Assembly (NCBI RefSeq): GCF_902459505.1
Contig: NC_047095.1
Span: forward strand, 119,165,380 to 119,229,379
Source of the DNA: Geotrypetes seraphini
Lineage: Eukaryota; Chordata; Amphibia; Gymnophiona; Dermophiidae
Length of the DNA stretch: 64,000 bases
Direction: 5' to 3'
The notes under the pieces are model-generated. The model saw only the letters and a program-made list of their open reading frames with translations, did not search any database and had not been told where the DNA came from. Position 1 is the first letter of the stretch; each line of letters starts with the position of its first letter. Positions 55,861 to 64,000 of the stretch are shown piece by piece. Position numbers and translations under genes: made by a program.

Positions 55861-56547
55861 ATTTTTTGGAATACAATCGTAATAATAAATAAATGTATAT
55901 TTTATACGTATTGTAAAGTATAGTTAATAGCAGAGGCTCATTCAAACTGCATCTGACAGAAGCACAGGAAAGAAGGAGACACCTGAAGATGGCAGATATC
56001 CCCTGAAGTAGCCAGTTGAGGCGAAACAGAAAGTCTTTTCTGTCGGGATTAGGAGCGGATGGTCTCCTTGGAATTTTTTCACCTCTTCAGATGAGTGTTC
56101 TTTTCCCTTTAGTGTGGTTTTGTTGCATATTGTGCCTCTGAAAATTCCTGCACAAATGAAATTGAGCTGTAGCCTTCATTACTAATTTAGTTAAGTTTGG
56201 GGTTTATATCATTAAGATTTTGACATTCGGACAGTTGCTTCACCTATAATGAGACCTTTTCTAAAAAAATAATTTGAAAAATGGAAAAAAGTGATCTTGA
56301 GTGAATGAAAATTTTGTCTATATAATCGTAAACGGAGTTTTTTTATAAACCTGTGATGATGTGCTGAGGGCTGGGTACTTGTGTAGTCCCAACCTCCCAC
56401 AATTGAGGTTTATTTTTCTCCGTATTCTTCTTATTATTATTATTATGATTTCCATATGTTCTCAGTGATATCAATGCTTCTGTCGGATGCAGTTTGAATG
56501 AGCCTCTGCTATTAACTATACTTTACAATACGTATAAAATATACATT
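55861..56547 (+). mobile_element. Penelope-like/hammerhead retroelement, unit B only
   Basis: The 14-bp target duplication is TATGGATGGAGGCA (55847-55860, 56548-56561). The empty site is visible in unit A near 32,730. About 80 bp at the left (AAATGTATATTTTATACGTA to GCATCTGACAGAAGC) recur inverted at 56,468-56,547. A well-preserved hammerhead sits at 55998-56049. No reverse-transcriptase frame. Confidence 0.8.
55998..56049 (+). ncRNA. Hammerhead ribozyme-like motif, best preserved copy
   Basis: Stem I is ATCCC (55998-56002) with GGGAT (56045-56049). Core CTGAAGT (consensus CTGANGA; only the last base differs). Stem II is GCC/GGC (56011-56013, 56020-56022). GAAA is at 56023-56026. Stem III is ACAGAAA/TTTCTGT with a GTCT loop, all seven pairs Watson-Crick. 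The cleavage triplet is GTC (C at 56044). Confidence 0.68.
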
Positions 56548-56749
56548 TATGGATGGAGGCAGCCATTTTGTGCTAGTGGGGAAAACTGCTGTTGAGCTTT
56601 ACCCCTTCCATGTTTAGATAACTGATTCTTTTTAGAGAACATATACCTGAATAACAGAATGTCTCTTTAATCCTTGTTGTGTTTTTCTTCCCATTCTTTT
56701 CAGCCCCTCCTCTCTTTTATCCCCTCCACCCCTCTTCAGGGTCTGGGCC

Positions 56750-59700
56750 ATGGCTCCCCCACGCAGGAATGTGAGCTGGCTGAAATTCCTGCTGTTCCTC
56801 TGCATCTTATCTATCCTGATGGTGGGGTTTATGAAGTGGCTACTCTCTCAGACTTGGGGGGAGCAGCCATTGAGTCAGGAGTCGGATTTTAATCCCACGC
56901 ATGCTACAGTCCATGTTACGCGGGTTAGCAGTGCTAACAGCACCCTTCAGTGTCAGAGCTCACCACCACAAGAGATTGAAACGACCCTGGGCTGCCCCCC
57001 TGGCCACTATTCAGTTGATGAACTCCAGCCCCACTTCCGGCGGCCTCTTCAAGATGCCTGGTTCCCTGGCGCAGGAGGAAGACCATACCGGGTGTCGGAC
57101 CTAACATCAGAGGAGGAGATAAAGAGGAATATGGGCTATGTAAAGTATAACTTGAATGCCTTTGTCAGTGATCGTATCTCTCTGCTTCGGGACCTTGGAC
57201 CAGATACCAGACCCCCTGAGTAAGATAGGAACAAAACTGTGTGGTGTACAGTCTTTATCATGCCCTCCTCCTCATATCTACATAGAGCTTAATTTTCTTA
57301 TAGATGCTATCTAAGGTTAGTAGTGAGCTTCGTGTCAGTAGAAACAGTCTGAGCTGGTTCTGGCTTTGTACCTATTGCCTCTATAAACTTGTAGTCCTAG
57401 TGGATGAACAGGAAATACATAATTCAGAAATGCAGTGTGGCAGTGCCAGGATTTAGCTCAGCCTGTCCGAGATGGCTTTTTGTAATCTGCGTAATGATGT
57501 ATTGGTCAAACACATGCGTTTTGACATGCACCTGTAATCCTCTTTGCTGAAGTTATGGTTGGTCTAAAGACTCCATTTCTTGGTCTACTGTCCAAAGAAG
57601 TCAGGGGGGGTGGGTGGTTGACAAACCTGAGAGCTTAGGGTAAAAACTTGGACTCGTCAAGGAGAACCAGTTAATCTGAGATTGAGAGGGTGACTTGACA
57701 GTCAGTTTTTTAAAAGGTGGTTTTTAACAACGAAGGTAGGGACAGATAGGTCACGCCATCCACATTGGGGATATGATTTCAGAGTCTTAAATCACAGCAG
57801 GGAAATAGCAGGCAGGGCAGGCCCGGTCTTAAAGCATCAGCAATTATTTCTGGTCTACTTTGCTTAAGCACACCAAGAGTTGGTGTGAGATCCCCCGTGC
57901 AACTGGGCTAGAGTTGCTGGTCCCACAATGGGGCATCTTCAGTCTACATTACTATTAAACTATTTCAATAGTGCTACCAGACGTATGCAGCACTGTAGAG
58001 TCAGTCAACAGTCCCTGCTCGAAAGAGCTTATAATCTAAACAAATAAGACAGACAAAAGATGTCGTTTAAGAGGGATGGTTAATCTGCTGGATTTGCTGA
58101 CATTATTCAGCATGGTTGACCCAGAAAGTTCAACATTCTCATACACAGTTCTTGGTTACAATTGTACTAGACTGAGTTCCAGACTTAACACAGCCTACAC
58201 TTAAAACAAACAAACACTTTCTAGCGAAGGCATCATCTCCAAATGGATTTATGTACCAAGATAGTAATGAACGTCGCTTGTATGCAATGCTCCCTCTAAG
58301 GCAGTGGTCTCAAACTCAAACCCTTTGCAGAGCCACATTTTGGGTTTCTAGGTACTTGGAGGGCCTCAGAAAAAAGTTAACGTCTTATTAAAGAAATGAC
58401 AATTTTGCATGAGGTAAAACTCTTTATAGTTTACAAATCTTTCCTTTTGGCTAAGTCTTAATAATAATATTGTAATTTATAGCTAAAGAGACATGATCAA
58501 GAACCTGCTTTATTTTACTTTTGTGATTATGATAAACATACTGAGGGCCTCAAAATAGTACCTGGCGGGCCGCATGTGGCCCCCGGGCCGCGTGTTTGAG
58601 ACCACTGCTCTAAGGCTTGGTTAGGTGCAGGCACATTGTTTCTCATCTGTGTGCCACATTCTAAACTTTAACTATTTTCCAATTTTACAAGTAATTTTTG
58701 AGCAATGCTCCTACAATGTAGGAGCGACTTGCTCAAGTGCTTTGCTTGGAGGGGAACATGACTTGTAAGCCAGGGGATGTTGGGGATGACTCAGATTTAC
58801 TGCTAGCATTGGGCTGAAGAGACCTGACGGAGGTCAGAGGGTGTAATATAAAACATATCTAGGTTGGGAAATCCTTTTTAATGATGGCAAATGGCACCAT
58901 CTTCCACCACAATGCTGTAGTTTCTCAATTATGGATGTTGGATACTTGAAAGAGCCTCTTGGTAAAGAAATTTGTTAGCCTCTGTGATGGAAATCAGGGA
59001 GGCATTGGGATCACTGTCCTTATTTAAGTATTTATATACCATTTATAGCCTAAGTGGTTTTTATTCAGGTACTTGAGCACTTTTTCCTTATCTGTCTCAG
59101 TGGGCTCACAATCTTACCTAAAGTACCTGGGGCAATCGAGGATTAAGTGACTTGCCCAGGGTCAAAAGGAGCAGAACGGGATTTGAACCCACAACCTTAG
59201 TGCTGAAGCTGTAGCTCTAACCACCTGTGCTACAGTCCCACACACAATTCTCTGGGTTTAGGCGCAGGAGACACTGCCTGGGAGCAAGGGATGGAGCAAT
59301 GTCTTTAAAATGCACATCTTTCTTTCTCTAGTGAACCCTTGAGATGATGATCCTTATGATTTTTACTTTCTGCAGTAACATAACCTACTCTTGTCCCCTC
59401 CCTTGAAAGGTGTTTGGAGAAGAAGTTCAAGCGCTGTCCGGCCCTGTCCCCTGTCAGTGTCATCATCATCTTCCATAACGAGGCTCGTTCAACTCTGCTA
59501 CGTACAGTCTACAGTGTCCTCTACACTGTGCCCCGCTTTCTCTTGCTTGAGATAATCCTTGTAGACGATGCCAGTACCAACGGTAAGCCACCCCACACCA
59601 TAATGGATGTGGTATCTTGGAGAGGGGATCTAGCATGAGATGTGAGGGAACCATAGGAAACCATCTTGCCCTTCTTTGATTTGATTTCCATGGTGGTCTC

Positions 59701-62700
59701 TGCTTTCTGAGATCATAGGTACTGTTCTCTGGCTTAGGTGGGGGAAATGAGGTGCATTCCTCAGTTGCCAGTGAAGGAATACATGACCAGATTTCATAAC
59801 CCTCGGCTCTCTTCCCTCTGGAAAAGTCTAAGGAAATAGTTTACCAGATACAATAGTGTGGCTTAAAATTTCAAGGCCTTGGGAGTTCTTGGGTACCAAG
59901 CAAGAATGACAAGTAACTTGTGTCTCTGTCTCATTGGGATGCTGAAGACATGGAGAGGATGATTGACCAGAACTGGAAGAACCTACTGCACACAGGGGCA
60001 GTAGATGATCCTGTTTTGCCTGGGTGAACCAAGATCCCAGGCTAGCATTAGAGTGCAAACAGGGCAGTTGCCCAGAGTGTCTTTGTTGCAGGTGCCCCTA
60101 AGCTTGCTTAAAGCTGAAGGAGATTCAGCCTGCTGGTGTCTTCAGGAGCTCCTTCCCAAGTTTCGGTCCAATATTACCATTGCTGACCCTGTTTAGGCCC
60201 TGGTTTCCACCACATTCTGCTATGTATGTTCAGGTTGCATTTGGAAGAACTAGACCATTCTTAATCATAGAGAAAGTAGAGGAGGGTGTGAATAGACTTG
60301 GTGAATCTGCAATTTAAACAGATCAGAGTGGAGGTGTGTAAGCCTGCAACTAGAAGCCCCAGCTTAGGATTAGCCTAGCGAGGGGTGCTCAACCTTGATC
60401 CTCAGACCTCAACCCAGTCTTGTTTTCAGATTTTCCCCTATGAATATGCATACAATGGAGGCCATGCATGCAACTAGATCTCGTGCATATGGATTGGGAA
60501 ATCCTGAAAATTTGACTGGGTAATATCCAAAGTTGGTCAGGGGTTGTCAACCCAGGCCTCGTGACACCATCAGGATACTAGCAACTAATAATACATGAGA
60601 AAAATTTGCTTACATTCTCCTTTGAATGCAAATTCATTGCATTCATCTCCTAAAAACCTGCCTGGGTTGAGAACCCTTGACCCAGACTGACCAGATAGTG
60701 TTCTCCAATGGGAGTTACTATGTAATGGTGGTTATGAATGTTTTGGTGGGGGATGTTTCTCCTGGCTACAGAGGACTTGAAGACACTGGATGAGTATTTG
60801 AGACAGCTGCCATTGGTGAGACTTCTACAGCAGCCAGTGAGGAAGGGGCTGGTAGGTGCCAGGCTGCTGGGAGCTGAGCAGGCCAAAGCAGATGTACTGG
60901 TTTTTCTGGATGCCCATTGTGAGTAGAGGCCCCACCGGAGGTGAAACTGGTTTGAGGGGGCACAGGAATAGCTGGAACCAGGAGGGGAGCATTTGGTAAA
61001 GATAATGGGATATTGCACTTGGAGGTGACTTAGTGGTGGCGGATTAGGCATTCCTCAACACGTGTGATTTATCGTCTCACAAGAGGTGTCCTGGTACTTG
61101 GCATTCTTCCACCCCTCCCATTTTAGACTTTAAGGGTACCTACGTCTCCTCTCGCCTGTAGGCGAGTGCTGGTCAGGGTGGTTGGAACCACTTCTGGAGC
61201 GGATCGCTTTGGACAACACTCTTGTTGTGAGCCCCGACATTGCCTTCATCAACCCGCACACCTTCCAGTTTGAGCGGCCTGTCCCCAAGCCCTCGAGCCA
61301 TTCCCGTGGAACCTTTGACTGGTCCCTGGTGTTCATGTTTGAGCCTCTGCCCCAAGCCCTAGAGGACATGCGGATGGATGAGACTCAGCCCTTCCCGTAA
61401 GCAACACCATATACTCACCCACACTCTGCTTAATTCTCTTAGGAAGGGACTTGACAGCTTTCTCTTTGTGTATCCAGGACACCAGCCATAGCGGGGGGAA
61501 TCTTTGCTATCTCCAAATCCTTCTTCCAGCACATTGGGACCTACGATCCAGACATGCAAATCTGGGGAGGTGAGAATTTGGAAATTTCTCTTAAGGTAAG
61601 AAGCATGGGAAGCAGGAGCAGGCTGCATGCCTGCTATGGTGTTCTTGGCAGGAGATGGAAGCAATTTAAGCAGGAGGGTCAAGTCTTTCAAAAGATGTTC
61701 TCTTTCCTCAGGTATGGATGTGTGGAGGAAAGCTGGAGATAGTGCCCTGCTCTGTGGTGGGTCACATCTACCGCATGGAGAACCCTCACATATTCCCTGA
61801 GGAAAGTTCAGTGGTGTCCCGGAACCTAGTACGAGTCGCTGAGGTTTGGATGGATGAATACAAGGTGCTGTTCTATCGCAGGAATATGGAGGCTGCCCGT
61901 ATATTCAAGGAGGTAAAACTTGGGCTTTTGTTTAAAACCTCCTTCCTTCCCCCCCACCCTCCGTTCTCATTGTGTAGAAGACCATAGCTGGATTAGGTTC
62001 ATAGTAGGAAATAGAAAATGACATGGGTCTGTTTAATGCAGTAAACTGCAGGTCACCACAGTAGTGGAGACATTTGCAACTAGTTTACCACAGGAATGGG
62101 GACGACCTTTCACCACCCCACAGGAATGGGGACAAGGCCTTTTACAGCAGCAGTGAAAAGTCTTACTCCTGTGATAAAAAATTGCACCCATGTCACTCGG
62201 CATCTTCTCCCCAGCTCCTCTTGCGCCTATTTTACCTTCAGGAGCCAGCCATGCCACAATGAAGACAGAAGGAACCTAAAACCAAAGCCTGAGACCAATG
62301 TGATTTGAAGAATAAAATTACAAGACAACAAAGAAGAAAATTTATTTTGTGATTAGAATATTTCAGATTTGAAATATGTATCCTGTTAGAGCTGGTATTA
62401 CACATAACTGGGGACCACAAAGTCTAGGCTGTGCTTCTTTAGCTTCCAGCTGGCTTAGGGCTCTCTCTCAGACCAGGGGGGAAGTTGCCCTAGTTCCACT
62501 CCCCTAACATTCTTACCATGTGTGACTAAAGCATTCTGTTAGCTTGATTTTTTTTTTTTTCTATGTAGCATTCTGTAATTTGGGTTCAGTTTTCACAATA
62601 GTGAAGGGGATATTTGTGAAAGGGAGGGGAGATGGGTTTTGTTGAACCTTGCTCTGTTTCATTTGTGTTTATAAAATGACAATTGTCAGGAGAAGCTTCC

Positions 62701-63659
62701 GCCCACACACAAGCAACTGCAGGGCAGCACATGCAGGCTTCGCCGGCATCGGTTTCTTTTCCACAAAGGTAAGGGGGAGGGAGGGAAGGGGCCGTACGCA
62801 CGATCAATGACCACACACCTTCCCTCCCTTAAGTTTCTTTATGCTGCAAAGGTAAGGGGGAGGAAGGGAGATTCTCAGGGCGGTGAGGTGGCGAGAGGGA
62901 AGAGTGAATGCTGCAGGGACAGGGCGGTGAAGGGGACAGTGGTCCAGTAACAAGGACAGATTATTTTTTCACCATGTCATTCTCTAGTAAAAAACTCTTC
63001 TTAGTTGAGGGGAGGGAATAGGGAAAAGAAAACAAATGTCTCCATTTCTCTGAGCTAGTTGCAGCCAAAGCACCAGTGAACCACCCCATTTTGCTGTTTG
63101 TCAAAAACAGAGGCCTGACTGCTAGGTTTTGTTTGTGTTTTTTTGTTTTTATTGTCTTTCTCCTATCTCTGCCCAGAAGTCATACGGGGACCTGAGCCAG
63201 AGACATCAGTTGCGAGAGCAGTTGGGCTGTAAATCTTTTGGCTGGTACATGAACACAGTCCGCTCAGACTTCTTCATTCCAGATCTCAACCCACACTTTT
63301 ATGGTGCTGTGAGTACTCTAGGCCTCTGTATAAGGAGTTGTTTAGTTGCACCTTCAGAATGGTTAACATCAATATGGTTGGTTAATTCCGAGGCAGCTTG
63401 AGAGACATCCTCCAGCTGGGGACTTCAAACTGGTTGTGGGTGGGAGACTTCAAGGCAACAGAAGACCTGCTGTATGTTGAATTACCAGGCCTGGTGACAC
63501 TTTCCCCAGCCTTGGGTTAACGGGTCTGGGTTTTTTTTTTTGTTTTTTTTTAACCAGCTTGCGAATTTAGGTTTGACGAGGTGCCTGGATGTTGGTGAGT
63601 TGAAAGATGGAAAGGCTGAAGTAGGCACAAGTATATGCCGAGATGACCCAGTTACGCAG
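56750..63659 (+). CDS. Polypeptide N-acetylgalactosaminyltransferase, GALNT3/6-like, copy B (3' end beyond window)
   Basis: Coding exons: 56750-57219, 59410-59582, 60772-60918, 61162-61396, 61478-61595, 61712-61912, 63177-63308 and 63558-63659. All phases agree with copy A; 1578 nt, 526 residues so far. The last two lectin exons lie to the right of the window. Signal anchor near residues 11-29 ([18 protein letters not shown]). Catalytic landmarks: [13 protein letters not shown]261-A-H263, AGG, WGGEN, GHIYR; lectin repeat alpha CLDVG (501-505). Unlike copy A it keeps the canonical DAH, AGG and CLD, but has ICRDDP where family members have CHG. It shares the W-to-R change. The anchor and stem (to about residue 100) are the most diverged part; one codon is lost in the stem exon and one in the third coding exon. 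Its start ATG sits ten bases after the splice acceptor, as in copy A. Confidence 0.92.
58302..58607. mobile_element. Non-autonomous hAT element, unit B only
   Basis: The ends are CAGTGGTCTCAAACTC and GTGTTTGAGACCACTG, with a perfect duplication CTCTAAGG (58294-58301, 58608-58615). The empty site CCTCTAAGGATTGG is seen in unit A at about 34,850. Same family as 4844-5135, opposite orientation. Confidence 0.93.
59025..59235 (-). mobile_element. tRNA-derived SINE in intron of GALNT copy B
   Basis: As read on +, GGATTAAGTGACTTGCCC and GGGATTTGAACCCACAACC with TAACCACCTGTGCTACAG. Unit A keeps only its outer part (about 35,262-35,340), so the insertion is older than the duplication and was partly deleted in A. 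Confidence 0.8.
60383..60685. repeat. Two degraded palindromic MITEs (partners of 37210-37528)
   Basis: 60,383-60,520 (TGCTCAACCTTGATCCTC) and 60,541-60,685 (GTTGTCAACCCAGGCC against GGGTTGAGAACCCTTGA). The first has lost much of its right arm. Confidence 0.55.
62012..62986. mobile_element. hAT element of the TAGAGAATGACA family, unit B only
   Basis: The ends are TAGAAAATGACATGGGT and CCATGTCATTCTCTA. Flanks GTAGGAAA / GTAAAAAA are an eroded 8-bp duplication; unit A has an uninterrupted CTAGTAGAAAACTC at about 39,252. It lies in the intron between the exons ending 61912 and starting 63177 and makes that intron about 1 kb longer than in copy A. Confidence 0.82.
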
Positions 63660-64000
63660 GTAAGAAGGGGGGCTTTGTGTGTATGAGAGGGGGGGAGTAA
63701 GGGTATGTGTCTGTAGTAAGGACCAGATCTGATCTGCCTAGGGTAGGGTTGGGTTTGAGGTTTCCACAAATGGGAACACAAATGATGTGTAAATATGCCT
63801 TGTTTCCATTGTGGAAACCTCAAACCCAACTGGGTTATGGTCCTCAGACTGGTTGGGCAGCAGTGTTTGGTAGGGTGGCAATTACTCCTGGCAGAATTTT
63901 GTACACATAATTGCATATTCTGCAAGTTTATACAACAACACTTAAATTCTTTTTGCTAATTATCCTGAATTTCAGTACAATTCAGTATCTTCATTAAACT

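Larger units (their letters stand above)
50500..64000. repeat. Segmental tandem duplication, unit B (truncated by window end)
   Basis: Partner of unit A in direct orientation. Colinear blocks include 53,380-53,860 with 30,450-31,095, 54,550-55,850 with 31,470-32,730, 56,550-58,300 with 32,725-34,855 and 58,610-63,930 with 34,860-40,140. Unit-specific insertions interrupt the colinearity on both sides. Confidence 0.85.

Overview
This is a vertebrate nuclear window, most likely amphibian and possibly caecilian. That guess rests on many CR1 and L2 LINE fragments, a tRNA-derived SINE, and very many short palindromic hAT and Tc1/mariner elements; it is inferred from repeat style, not proven. Only four host protein genes can be supported, and all have intact frames across their visible exons. 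Everything else is introns, spacers and nested transposons. I saw no endogenous retrovirus or other capsid-bearing element.  LEFT PART (1-13,850): the 3' five exons and the stop exon of an apolipoprotein M gene (+ strand, 137-3958) are followed by C6orf47 (- strand, 12493-13077) with its GC-rich promoter. APOM and C6orf47 are convergent neighbours in the human MHC class III region, so this is probably the amphibian class III region. GPANK1 and CSNK2B, which come next in human, are not seen.  MIDDLE (13,850-30,135): a transposon graveyard with up to four or five levels of nesting (20,368-23,836 is the clearest). It includes Penelope-like fragments carrying hammerhead-ribozyme sequences, a possible orphan signal-peptide exon at 24,776-24,863 (- strand), and three copies of an unexplained ~70 bp motif.  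RIGHT PART (30,136-64,000): a tandem duplication of about 20.4 kb. Unit A (about 30,136-50,499) and unit B (about 50,500 to beyond the window end) each carry a polypeptide N-acetylgalactosaminyltransferase gene of the GALNT3/GALNT6 type. Copy A is complete (ten coding exons, 626 residues, 32927-45910). Copy B shows eight coding exons (526 residues, 56750-63659) and runs off the window. Both have a matching TATA-like core promoter and a short non-coding first exon. The copies differ at conserved positions: copy A has D-P-H instead of D-A-H at the metal site and C-L-N instead of C-L-D in the lectin domain. Copy B keeps both but has lost the C-H-G of the same lectin repeat. Many repeats sit in only one unit, often with clean target duplications, and so date to after the duplication.
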